A stretch of DNA of 64,000 nt from assembly GCF_943734655.1 (NCBI RefSeq), contig NC_071355.1, forward strand, positions 23,992,268 to 24,056,267, given 5' to 3'. Shown here piece after piece: positions 11,121 to 22,394 of this stretch (its first letter is position 1; each line of letters opens with the position of its first letter). Source of the DNA: Sabethes cyaneus (taxonomy: Eukaryota; Arthropoda; Insecta; Diptera; Culicidae). Below the pieces are notes generated by a model, which saw only the letters and a list, made by a program, of their open reading frames with translations, was not told the DNA's origin and did not search any database. Made by a program: the position numbers and the translations under genes.

Positions 11121-13970
11121 GGGTAAATGATTTTGAAATGGACCTAGTAGAATTCTGATCTTGAATGGACCTATTTTTAAATAAGAATTTTAGGATATAA
11201 TTATCAAGTCTTTGTACTGTATTTAGCTTTTATGTTTATCTTTAATCATTTCTGAACGTAAATATACTAAAATTAAATTAAAATTATAGCCAAAACTACT
11301 TTATTGCCGCGTATTTAAAAGTTGGTGTTTTTCAGCGTTTTGGCAGTCACCATAGAGTATTTTCAAACTGTTACTACCCGGAACCCTTCTGGTTTGAAAT
11401 AAAACAATGCTCTTAAAATGATGCAAAAATATTTGTAATTTCAATTTAGGTATTTAAAAGTTCAGTAAAACCAGTAAAATCTTCAAATTCCTTAAAAATG
11501 TTAACCCCCTTTTTTGATCTTGAATGGACCTAGTATTGATTTTAGAATGGACCTAGTTTTGCGCTCCGAGACATCACTGCCGGTAGCTATCATTGCCTAC
11601 CACCAACGAACACGCCGTTCTATATTCCATAAAACTGCTTGTTGTCACTATAGTATCTCCGTTTATAATTAATCTATAAGCACGGGATATTGAAAGTAGG
11701 CTTGATTTATAGCCTAAATAAAAACTTAATTATATTGATAAAACTAACTATGACTCATCCTTTTTCGTAGTTGCTTCATAGTGTTTGTACATTGTACATA
11801 CATTACATACATACATTGCCTCTAGTTTTGAAACTAAAAAGTCTTCCTAATTAGTTAGCTAGCATATGTCATTTTATGCTTAAAATAATATAAACTTAAT
11901 TTGTACAAAATCAGTATTGTACAAAAATTTTAACCATCATTGATTAAAAGATAAGATGGATCAAAAGATAAGAGGGATACTAACTGCCTTCTGTTAAGGG
12001 ACTATGCCCCCTTTTCAATTTTTTAAAACCTAAATTTTTTTATTGATTATTTCGAAAGATTAACATTTTGACCATATGTGTTTGAAGTCGTTTGCATGAA
12101 TTCCAAATATTGACAAAGTTACAGCTATTTGTACCGCGCATGTCTGGAGCGATTAAACAACGAGTAAAAACTTCAACGTCGTTTTTCTCGAAACCAGGTT
12201 TTGAAAGTCGGTACCATAAATATCTCAAGAACGGCTCAAGCAATTCTTATGATTCTTTTTTTGTTTGAAAGCCAACAAAATTATCTAGTGTTTGACCCAT
12301 CCTTTTCTTGATATTGTGATTTTTGTATTTTTTAGAAATGTTTAAAGTCAATTTTTTCGCTTAAAAACCATACTTTTATGTATCAATGTCCGCCATTTTG
12401 TTATGTGTTCGGATTCTAAAAAAGGATGGATCAAACACGAGATAATTAAATGTTCTTTCATGTCGTTTTGGAATTTTTCAATTCGGATAAGCCCCCAGCG
12501 CCAATCCATGGTACCGCAATTCATGGTTTTTTTGAAGACTTTATTCAAGAAGCCGTAGGGGCAAGGGGAAGAGGTTCCCTTATGAAAACAAAATCGGTCT
12601 TTTGGTCGATTGACAGATAGATTAAAAATCAGTTTAGTAAAATATTCAAAATCATGCAACCGGACTAACGTTGTAGTACGTCATCCATGGTCGTATCTTA
12701 TACACAACCCCTCTGATTTTTTTCTTGGGGGATGTAAAGTTTTCTTTAAGCACCTCTCCCCTCTGACTTGTGACAAAATTAATACCTCCTTGTCCACCGA
12801 AACTGAGTGACCCTGAGATCTAAAATATTCAACTGTACCAGATAGAAAATAGGAAGGTTCACCTATTTTCTATCTGGTACAGTTCTTCATCGACTATCAT
12901 TTAAAATTAAAACCTAGTATCTAACCTTACCTTTAAACCTAGTAGAATTACCAAGTCTAATTTTTTCAAGCACCATTTACAGTATGATTTCGAATTTGAC
13001 AACAAATGCGTGTCGCCTATGTTGCCAAAATCGAAACCGTGGCAAAATCTAGACCATTTTTTAACTGAAAAATTGCATATAAATGTGTCAAAAATTGTAT
13101 AATTACCACTAATTAACGAATTTTTCACGACTGCAACGGTTTTATATTCAAAATGTTCGACAGGGGCTGTCGCAAACCTTTAGATACTTTTGCAGTAAGA
13201 CGTAGTCCTACGTCAGTAAAAGTCTGACCTTTCGAAATATGTAGTCACTAAATAAAAACTCGAACCCCACTGTACTTGATAAACTACGTTTAATACAAGT
13301 TATATTACATATTTTTAATGAATGGTTTAAATTTTTGAAACTAATAGGCGACATAATTTTTTTATGACGTAGAAATCGTTTCAACCATATCTGAACAACA
13401 GGTAATAATAAATTCCCAATATACAAATGTCACACACAGATACATACATAACGCATATCAAGTCACTGAAACATTGTTCAATTGTTGGGCTGACATAAAA
13501 ACAAGGCCCTCGGCGACTGTGACTGATTTCAAATTTTTCAACCGACTTTCATACGTTTCTAACAGAGTATAAGAAAGGTAAAAGCTGTTCAACCTTGTGT
13601 CCTATTAATAAATAACAGTAGTGTAGTTGCACTATTAAAACAAAATTCTTTGTTATTATTTTGTTCATTTACATGGAAGAAACTATGACAATCCAAATTT
13701 AGGTCCATTTCAAAATCAAAAATAGGTCCAATTCAAGATCATGTTGGGTCCATTCAAGATCAAAAAAAGGCTTTGGCAAAAAACGATATATTTAATAAAA
13801 GTTTCATCAATTATACATTTTTAAAGTACTGATAATGTAGAAAAAAGGTGGTACTTTCCAACAAATAGTAACATCACCACATATTATTTATAAATGACGA
13901 GTAAATTGAGCAGGAGTGCGAGTGGTGGTGTTAAAAAGCGCTAAATAGGTCCATTCAAGATCAATTACCC
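11121..13970. mobile_element. TA-flanked 2.85-kb non-autonomous DNA element
   Basis: The ends are imperfect inverted repeats: GGGTAAATGATTTTGAAATGG on the left, and on the right the complement of GGGTAATTGATCTTGAATGG. TA stands on both outer sides (11119-11120 and 13971-13972). A subterminal motif, gatcttgaATGGACCTA, is repeated near both ends: at about 11137, 11160, 11516 and 11545 in one orientation, and at about 13697, 13720, 13745 and 13947 in the other. No transposase frame is visible inside. The TA duplication suggests the Tc1/mariner-IS630 group, but the length and iterated subterminal sites are unusual for a MITE. Confidence 0.7.
12831..12884. repeat. perfect 23-bp inverted repeat, 8-base loop
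   Basis: 12831-12853 is the exact reverse complement of 12862-12884 (arm AACTGTACCAGATAGAAAATAGG split by the loop aaggttca). It lies inside the TA-flanked element at 11121-13970. It could be a recent snap-back duplication or the hairpin of a small RNA. The loop is shorter than in typical animal microRNA precursors, and no mismatched stem is present. Confidence 0.95.
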
Positions 13971-13972
13971 TA

Positions 13973-16680
13973 CTATGGATAAAGCCCAAATAAAGCAGAC
14001 AGTAAAATTTAATTCATCGTATAATCCATACAAATTTGTCCTTTTCGCAACGCCATTCAGCTCATTGTGCGATTTCTACTGCTTGCTACGCCTGCCGGCG
14101 GGGACACAGTCTATCCGATCCCTTCGGATGCCAGCCAGTCCTCCCGACACACTCACAGGTGGCTCTACGAATTTATAAAACAGCATACCTACCATCGCTG
14201 CGACTGTGGCCACACTCTGCCCGTCCCGTTCGCGCCGTTGCCATCCAGCCGTTGCTTATTATTAGCAATGTCTCCACCATTTCTTCTCCGGTTTATGTGG
14301 CAATCTTATAGAAATGGCTATTGAATATGCAAATTTATTTGAATGGGGATAGCTTTTCTTTCACACTGACTTAACCCACCACGTTCGGTGCCCTTTCCGT
14401 TCCTTCTTCCAAAGAGGTTGAGATGCCTACGGTGTACTGCCATACTGATGGTCGATGATGAAATTGTGGAAAAGTGGTTGTGGATATTTTACAACGAAGC
14501 GACCGAGGAGCAACCTATCGAGAGGCGGCCTGTCGCAGAACAACGAGATTACATAAATCCAATTGACAGCGGGCCATTTCAAAATCGGCCAAGTGTCTGG
14601 CGCGCTCGACGACGATGGCAACGACGCGATGGACGACGGCTGAAGTTGTGGCTGTTGGGTGTTTTCGACGGTAAATGTGTCTTTCCAGCAACGCTGAGAT
14701 TCGAATTCCAGGCCGAAGGTGATTGACCAACGGCACATATTTGATGGTTGATAATTGACCTACACCGAGCTGCCTTTAGTGGTTGGTTGTTAGTTTTAGT
14801 CTTGTTGATGGAATTTTTTTTATAATTCTTCGTATTCTTCGTGGCAACGTCATTCGTTATCCAGTACAGTCGTATCAAAACTTTTAAAAGAAATTCCTTT
14901 CTAACTGTAGGTTTGTTTACTCATAGTCATAAATGATATCATCGATCCTTCGCTTTGCTTTAATGTTTCATTTCTCTTTACATAAACATGTAGCCAATTT
15001 TTGCAACTTTTTTTCTTCAAATTATTCAAATACATACTTTTGAAGGGAGTGAATGTGAATCACGATCAAACGAAATATGGAAGGAACTTTAAAGATAATT
15101 GACTGGGCAGAGGGAACTTGGACTCGCAGCTGTCGATTACCGGTTGAGCGTGTTTACAAGTACACCCATAGCAAATTTTCAAAAATAATTAGAGAAAGTT
15201 CCATAACAGCAGACCTAAGGAGAATAGCTGTTGAGTTTAAGATAAATTAAGCTCATAGCATGGAAGAATAGCGATAATTCGTACAAATATATCCAAGTTG
15301 TATATTGTTTATTTGAAACCTCACACCTTAAAAATGAGTGAATTGTAGCGTAAAAAAGGACCAATATAGGCAATAATGGTGTCCCCATTTTATAAACCCA
15401 CCACCAGGGGCTTTTCTCTGTAAACTCTTTAGTGTGCACTATGAGCCAGAAACTTTTTGAGCTATGAGTCTTTTTCCACCACAAAAATAATTTTCATACT
15501 CTTCGAAAATTATTTCTGGGGTCATTTTGACTACAACTGTGCCCATTTAAGAGTATAGTTATCATAGCATATAATGCTCGTTTTGTGTATAAATGCCTAA
15601 TTTTATCATTTTTAAACACATTTTGACATTCATCCATCTAGTTTCAGTTTAATCTAATTGAAGTTGAATTATAGTTAATGCACTTTTACTCTCCTTTTGC
15701 TATAATTACAACATGGAAAAACTGTAAACATCGATATGATTTTAAATTTGCTTTTAAAAATTATTAGTTTGTTACTGTGTAGGTAAAAGTAATAGTATTC
15801 GCAGGTATTCTCAAAAATGAATATTTGGGTAGATAGCTTGAACAATTTCTAACAAATTGGTATGCAAACTGTTTTTAACCTAAAATCTATTAAATCTTAT
15901 TAACTCATACAGAAAAAGCAAAACAGTCTTAAGCAGAAATATATCTCTTTTATATGCAAAAGACTTTCTAGAACATCATATTGAGCAACCTGTTGATATA
16001 AACATGTTACAAGAGGAAATGTGATTTGATGGATCTTCCAAAAGCAAAGGTCTGCAGCTGGAAATGGGTAGAAGATAGAAATTTGGTACATTCAAAAAAA
16101 TTACCTAAACTGGATTTATCTTTAATGTTTTGAAAGTAAAATATTGAAAACCAATTTTCTTAAAAAGTTATTGCTTAAATTATTGTTAAGATAACACCTA
16201 AATGTTGGACGGCCTCTTCAAAAGATGCATCATGTTTCCGTTCAAAAAGTTGCCGAAGATTACATTGAGCTATGATCCCGTTTAACCGCAAACATTTTTG
16301 TCGCGAAATCTTAATTTCTGGCCCATAGCAATGTGGAGGTTGGTAAAGATAATTCAGAAAATAAACAACAATAAAGACAACAAGACAGAAAGGCAAAAAA
16401 AACAAAGACACAAAAAAAACCCAATCCGAAAGTCGAATTTTAGAAACGAAAATCAAATATCGGAAATTTTTAATCCAAAATCCAAAGTTTACAATACAAA
16501 TTAAAAAGACAAAATTCGAAGAAAAACCAATTTAATCCCCCTAGTGGTGTAAGGAACCTTTGTTATACGGTCTTAATTGCTATTTGAGATAGAAATCGAC
16601 ACGTCTTCGGAACATAATTCATCTATTGGTCAACGTTACATAGTGCGTTGGTTTACATAAATTTTTTGAAAATAGAATAA
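13973..16680. other. non-coding; one dispersed block shared with 22.46 kb
   Basis: 14,000-14,900 is less AT-rich with short meaningless frames; 14,900-16,680 is AT-rich. The stretch near 15203-15235 (aacagcagacctaaggagaatagctgttgagt) recurs in diverged form at about 22,461-22,492, so a dispersed repeat is present. No gene, RNA or transposon end could be supported. Confidence 0.5.
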
Positions 16681-16681
16681 G

Positions 16682-16998
<317 letters not shown>

Positions 16999-17002
16999 TA
17001 CA

Positions 17003-17775
17003 TACAGAAGACAGAAATGTCAAAAGAGAAACCATCAGAAGAAACAAAATCAGACAAAAACTGACAGAAGAAACAAACAGAATCAGAAAAAAAGTCGAAA
17101 GAGAAAAGTCAAAGGAGAAAAGGTCAGAAGAGAAAAAGTCGCAAGATAAAAATTTAGAAGAGAAAAAATCCGCACAAGAAAAGTCAGAAGAGAGAAATTG
17201 AGTGGAAAAAAAGTCAGATTTTTTATCTAAGTCAGTGGAACAAAATTCAGAAGAACAGAAAAAATTCGAAAAGGAAATCCAAAACAGAAAGTCAGAAGAA
17301 AAAACTCAAAGGAGAAAATATTGCAAGGCATATATTTATAAGATTAGAGGTCAGAAGAGAAAAAGTCAGTAGAAAAAAATTTAGAAGCTAAAACGTCAGT
17401 AAAGAAAACCTCAGAAGGGCAAAGTCTGAATAGAAAAACCCTAGACAAATTATCTGAAAAGAAAAAGTAAAGAGAAAAAATCCAGAAGATTGAAAGCTAG
17501 AAGATGAAAAGTTAGAAGAGAGGGAATCAAAAGGAAAAATGTCAGAATAGAAAACACCAGAAGGGTAAAAGACTGAAAAATGAAGGTAACGTGTGACCAA
17601 GCCAGAAGAAAAAAATCAGGTCAGAAGAGAACATCTTAGAAGAGAATAAATTGCAAGAAAAAACGTCATGACGCGTCAGAAGAGGAAAGTCATAAGATAA
17701 AAAATCGGAAGAGAAAAAGTCACAAGGGAAAAAGTCACAAGAGAAAAAGACAAAAGATATAAAGTCAGAAAATAA
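17003..17775. repeat. purine-rich minisatellite, block 1
   Basis: Imperfect tandem units of about 15 bases around GTCAGAAGAGAAAAA give an almost pure A/G strand. It ends at the MITE copy B insertion. The same unit continues at 18,748-19,715, 20,960-21,400 and, inverted, at 20,150-20,530. It is non-coding. Confidence 0.85.
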
Positions 17776-18245
17776 GGCCATTACAAATATTTTATTATAA
17801 AGTTTTTGTCCTTCCGGTGTTGGGCCACTGAAGGGGGGGGGGGGGCGAAAAACAACAAAGAGATTCGATCGAGCAAAAGAAATATTGATTTTAGGCATTA
17901 TTATTTAAAGATTAAACGTGAAAACCAAATCTATTCTTGCTTTTAAAATATACGTTATTATTTTCCATGCAGAAATCTACGAAAAAAGACCAAACGAAAG
18001 AAAAAATTTTCGGCCGATTTTCGGAAATCCCGTTGTTCGAATTTTCATTTCTGTTTCGTGCTAGAAGCATTAACTCAACTCGTACACTCATTTTTCAAGT
18101 TTTTCAAGCTGTAGAGCCCACAGACAATTCATTTTATGAAAAAAAATATTAACTCATATCCTACAAATTATTTTTTGCCCCCCGATTTTTCAAGCCAATT
18201 TCCAAGGGGGGGTGACAAAAACTTTTAAAATTATTTGCAATGGCC
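17776..18245 (-). mobile_element. PIF/Harbinger-like MITE, copy B
   Basis: Full-length reverse-oriented relative of 8012-8476, with GGCCATTACAAAT at the left end, its complement at the right end, and TAA on both sides (17773-17775 and 18246-18248). It contains a run of 13 G at about 17826. A 13-base direct repeat AGTCAGAAAATAA (17763-17775 and 18748-18760) also encloses this MITE together with the adjoining Penelope-like segment. The two may therefore have arrived as one unit. Confidence 0.85.
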
Positions 18246-18248
18246 TAA

Positions 18249-18747
18249 TCTAAAATTAAATAAAAAGAAGAAAACTTATCCAATTTAATTCTACTATGTA
18301 TACACTGAAGTCGCTTTTTACGCGACTATTTTTACGCGAATTTCGGAATTTACGCGGTTGTTTTACGCGAATTTCCGAATTTATGCGGTTTTTTTTACGC
18401 GAATTTCGGAATTTACGCGGTTTTTTTTTACGCAAATTTCGGAATTTACGCGTTTTTCGCGTAGTGTTGAAATCCACAAAGTTTTTTTTACGCGAAATTT
18501 TGGTTTTTTTACGCGAATTTTGGAATTTACGCGGTTTTTTTAACGCGAATTTCGGAGTTAACGCGGTTTTTTTACGCGAATTTTGGAATTTACGCGTTTT
18601 TTACGCAGTTTTGATTTACGCGGGACTTATCCTTCACGTAAAAAGCGACTTGAGTGTATTTTATTCACGACAGATACGTATTTCGCCTACGACTTGCAGC
18701 CTTCCAGTCTTGCAGTCTGTTTTCGACCAAAACGCTCCAAAAACTTC
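18249..18747 (-). mobile_element. Penelope-like/hammerhead tail segment, split by a TA element
   Basis: Read on the minus strand, it runs from ctgaagtttttggagcg through a degraded hammerhead-like region (GGCTGCAAGTCGTAGGC, GAAA, TACGTATC) into gaataaaat. It is then interrupted by the element at 18303-18656 and resumes as acatagtagaattaaattgg. The 9.0-kb copy contains the same sequence uninterrupted. The core before stem II is altered (CTGGAAG instead of CTGATGA), so this copy is unlikely to self-cleave. No RT or GIY-YIG endonuclease frame is seen. Confidence 0.6.
18303..18656. mobile_element. 354-bp TA-flanked element with internal minisatellite
   Basis: The inverted termini CACTGAAGTCGCTTTTTACG and the complement of CACTCAAGTCGCTTTTTACG are bounded by TA at 18301-18302 and 18657-18658. 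The interior is about nine imperfect units of 30-36 bases (TTTTTACGCGAATTTCGGAA and similar). The uninterrupted target is present at 9,060-9,090 on the other strand, with a single TA (9075-9076). This proves the boundaries and the TA duplication. There is no transposase. The small size, TA target and TIR point to a Tc1/mariner/pogo-type non-autonomous element. Confidence 0.9.
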
Positions 18748-19715
18748 AGTCAGAAAATAATATTAGAAGATAAAAAGTCAGAAAAGAAAAATTCTGAAAA
18801 AAATGTTAGAAGAGAATAAGTCAGAGGATATAAAGCCAGAGGAGTAAAAGTCAGAAGAGAAATAGTCACAAGATAACAAAGCCAGAAGAAAGTATATCAG
18901 AAAAAAAAGTCGGAGGAAAAAAGACGGAACAGGAAATGTTAGAAAAAAAAGTCAGAAGAAAAAAAGTCAGAAGAAAAAAAGCCGCGAGATAAAAATTCAC
19001 AAGATAAATGATCAGAAACGATAAAGTTCGAAGAGGAAAAGCCGAAAGAGAAAAGATCAAGAGAAAAATCGAGGGAAAAATTCAAAAGATTAGACGTCAG
19101 AAGAAAAAGTCCGAAGATACAAAACCAGAAGAGAAAAAGATCAGAAACAAAGAAGTCGTAAATGCAGAAACTAGAAGAGCAAATCCCAGAAGAGAAAAAG
19201 TCAGAAGTAAAAAAAATCAAAAGATTAAAAGTGTGAAGGAAAAATATAGCGGAAGAAAAAAGTGATATAACAAAAAATCAGAAAAAAAATCAGTTGAAAA
19301 AAAAGTCATAAAAAAAGAGAAAGGTCGTAAGATAATATTTCACATGAAATAATACTATATGAAGAGTCATCAGAGAAAATGACAGAAGAAAACAGATCAG
19401 AAGAGAAAGTCAGAAGGAAAAAGGTCAGAAGAAAAAGGGTCAGAAGAGAAAAAGTCAGGAGAAAACGAGTTAGATCAAAAAGATCCAGAAGAGAAAAAAT
19501 TAGAAGAGAAAAAGTTAGAAGAGCAAAAACTAAAAGAAAGAAAATCAGAAGAAAAAATCGGAAAAGAAAAAGTAAGAACAGCAGCCAGAAAATAAAAGTA
19601 GGTAGAGAAAAATTTAGAATATTAAAGGTCAGAAGAGAAGAGCCAGAAGAGAAAAAGTCAGAAGAAAACAAGTTAGAAAAGAAAGAATCAGAAGAGAAAA
19701 AATTAAGCCGACATA
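18748..19715. repeat. purine-rich minisatellite, block 2
   Basis: Continuation of the GTCAGAAGAGAAAAA-type array after the insertions at 17776-18747. The + strand is strongly A/G. Lys/Glu/Arg-rich frames on + and Ser/Phe/Leu-rich frames on - are composition artefacts. Confidence 0.85.
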
Positions 19716-19949
19716 ATTTTTTTTGAAAAAGTCATAAATTTTTTATTTCAAATTTTGATTCTGCAGTCTTTTCCGCTTGTTTTGATACTCATTTTGTAAT
19801 GATCCGACCACGGGAAGTGGCCGAAAAACGATCTAAAACATTAGCATTCCAGTGCGGCGTGGAACAACCTCATCGAAATAGAACGCCACTTGTGCAAAAA
19901 CAAGATTTTCAAACTTTATAGACCTTTTTCTCAGACACTGCACAACGTA

Positions 19950-21603
19950 AGAGAGACAGAAGTGACATTTTGTTGGTTCATACTTTTGGCTTCTACTTTT
20001 TGAGTTTTCAACGGTTTGATTTTGACGCAACAAAAGTTTTGCTAACTCTTTGATTTTCTCTGTTTTTGATTTTTAACGCTCCAATTTGACCGTTGACTTC
20101 TGTATCTTGACTTTGACTTTTTTACTTTTTAGCTTTACAACTTGTAAACTATTTAACTGTTCTTCTTCTGACTTTTCCTCTTCTAACATATATCTTCTGG
20201 CCTTTTTTTCTTCTAAATTTTTCTCTTCTGACTTATCTCTTCTGATCATTTCTTTTCTGAATTTTTCTCTTCCTACTTTTTCTCTACTGAACTTTTCTTT
20301 TCTGAGTTTTTCTTCACTACCTTTTTTCTCCTGAATTTTTCTCTTCTGTTTTTTTCTCTTTTTACTTTTTCTGCCCTTTCCTCTTCTGAGTTTATTTTTC
20401 TTGTAACTTTTTCTCTACTGACCTATCTTTTCTGACCTTTAATCTTCTTATCACTTCCTTTCTGAATTTTTCTCTTCCGACTTTTTCTCGTCTGAGCTTT
20501 TCTCTTCTGACTTTTTCTCTGTTGGCTTTTGTCTTCTGAATATTTCCCACTCATTTTTACTTTTCGTAATAAAACACCACTCCTGTAAAAACACGATTCT
20601 CAAACTATATACACCTTTTTCTCAGAAACTACACAACGTATCGGAACAAACTTTTTTTTGTTTTGTTGGTAGAAACTTGGCAAATACTTTTATAACTTTT
20701 GAGCTTTGTAAACTAAACACAGGTTGAGAAAAAAAAGATGGCTGAAAAAATTAAAATTTGTCTTCTTTTTTCCTTTTTCTCTGGCTGTGTTTCGTTTACA
20801 AAACTCAAAAGTTTTAAAAGTCATTGCCAAGCTTCTACCAACAAAACAAAACAAAAACTTTTCCGATACGTTGTGCAGTTTCTGAGAAAAAGGTACATAA
20901 AGTTTGAAAATCGTGATTTTACAAGAGCGGCGTTTTATTACGAAAAGACAAAATAAATGGAAAAAATTCAAAAGAAAAAAGATAAGAAGAAAACAGCCAG
21001 CAGAGAAAAAATCAGAAGAGAAAAAGTCAGAAGAGAAAAGGCCAAACGAGAAAAAATCGGAAGAGAAAAACTCAGAAAAGAAGTGATAAGAAGATTAAAG
21101 GTCAGAAAAGATAGGTCAATAGAGAAAAAGTTAGAAGAAAAATAAACTCAGAAGAGGAAAGGTCAGAAGAGAAAAAGTCAAAAGGGAAAAAAGAACAGAA
21201 GAGAAAAATTCAGAAGAAAAAAGGCAGCAAAGAAAAGGTCAGAAGACAAAAGTTCAGCAGAGAAAAAGTCGTAAGAGAAAAATTCAGAAATAAAAGAAAT
21301 GATCAGAAGAGATAAGTCAGAAGAGAAAAAGTTAGAAGAAAAAAAGGTCAGCAGAAATATGTTAAAAGAGGAAAAGCCAGAAGTAGAACAGTTAAAAAGT
21401 TTACAAGTTGTACAGCTTAAAAGTAGAAAAGTTAAAGTCAAGATACAGAAGTCAACGGTCAAATTGGAGCGTTAAAAATAAAAAAACAGAAAATCAAAGA
21501 GTTAACAAAACTTTTGTTGCGTCAAAATCAAAGCATTGAAACCTCAAAAAGTAAAAGCCAACAAGTATAAACCTACAAAATGTCACTTCTGTCCCTCTTT
21601 TAG
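19950..21603. repeat. foldback-type palindrome, about 1.65 kb
   Basis: The left half (19,950-20,735) and right half (20,770-21,603) are extended reverse complements with their centre near 20,753. Matching landmarks are agagggacagaagtgacattt, gcaacaaaagttttg, gaccgttgacttctgtatc, acaacttgtaaact, ctcagaaactgcacaacgta and gtaaactaaacacag. Each arm contains a block of the 15-base minisatellite in opposite orientation. A head motif (ctcagacactgcacaacgta) also lies just outside the left arm at about 19,926-19,948. Long inverted arms built from short tandem repeats are the hallmark of foldback elements. No transposase frame is seen. Confidence 0.75.
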
Positions 21604-22015
21604 TAGGTACATGTATGAAAAAACAGCGTTTATATGTAAAGCAACAGTAGATCCAGAATTCAGGCATTCAGAATTAAGCTCATGGTAAAAACACTTATAT
21701 TTTTAGTTAAAAAAATTTTTTTTTTCATCGCTTTACCACCTTTCGCTTTGACTTTATAAACATTCCAGAAGAAATAACCAGCGTTTTTTAAACCATATAA
21801 GCAAACAAGAAATTGTTTTCTCCTGACCGTTTTATGTCTCTTATTCCCATGATATAATCAAGGAGAAATCATTGAAACCGTGAATGGAAATTGTTTCTTG
21901 GTGGCTTTATGTGAATTTTTATTGATTTAATTGAGATTACAGGTTTACTATACGTTCATTTTTATCGTGGGGTTGTGCTTTTGCAATTGCCATACCCACA
22001 AGGGGAAATACAAGG

Positions 22016-22394
22016 TTGCAGCGCTCAGTTACGCTCACTTACGCAGGATGGACTGTACTGGCTTATAGAAGCAAAATCCGTAAATGTCATGTATGTAACT
22101 TTTGCACAGCTCCAATGTAATCTATAATCTTTCTAAATAGAGTACTGCATTATTTTTTAATTTCTGCTGCTAAAGATCCGTAAACTTTGTCATTGGTAAA
22201 TGAACATTCCTTTTTCAATGCAAAGATTACAGTCTTACTACAGCTTAAATACAATAAATTATACAGTACTCCATTCAGAAAGATGGTAGATTATACTCAA
22301 CGGTACAATTGGTACATACTTGACTTTTACAGATTTTGCTTCTATCAGGCAGTACAGTCCAATGAGCATAAGTGAGCATAACGGATTGCTGCAA
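22016..22394. repeat. 379-bp palindromic element
   Basis: The first about 155 bases (from TTGCAGCGCTCAGTTACGCT) and the last about 145 bases (ending in its diverged complement TTGCAGCAATCCGTTATGCT) pair along their length. They share blocks tggactgtactg, tagaagcaaaatc, gtaaa.gtca and tactgtat. The centre is near 22,205. No coding potential. It is likely a hairpin MITE; the target duplication is not clear. Confidence 0.65.

Noticed and set aside
18296..18760. 154-codon frame with repeated TRISEFTRF-like units
   Set aside because: Spans the minisatellite of a TA-flanked element and its flanks; the repeats are DNA-level.
18866..21462. Lys/Glu/Arg-rich or Ser/Phe-rich frames
   Set aside because: Generated by the purine-rich 15-base array on opposite strands.
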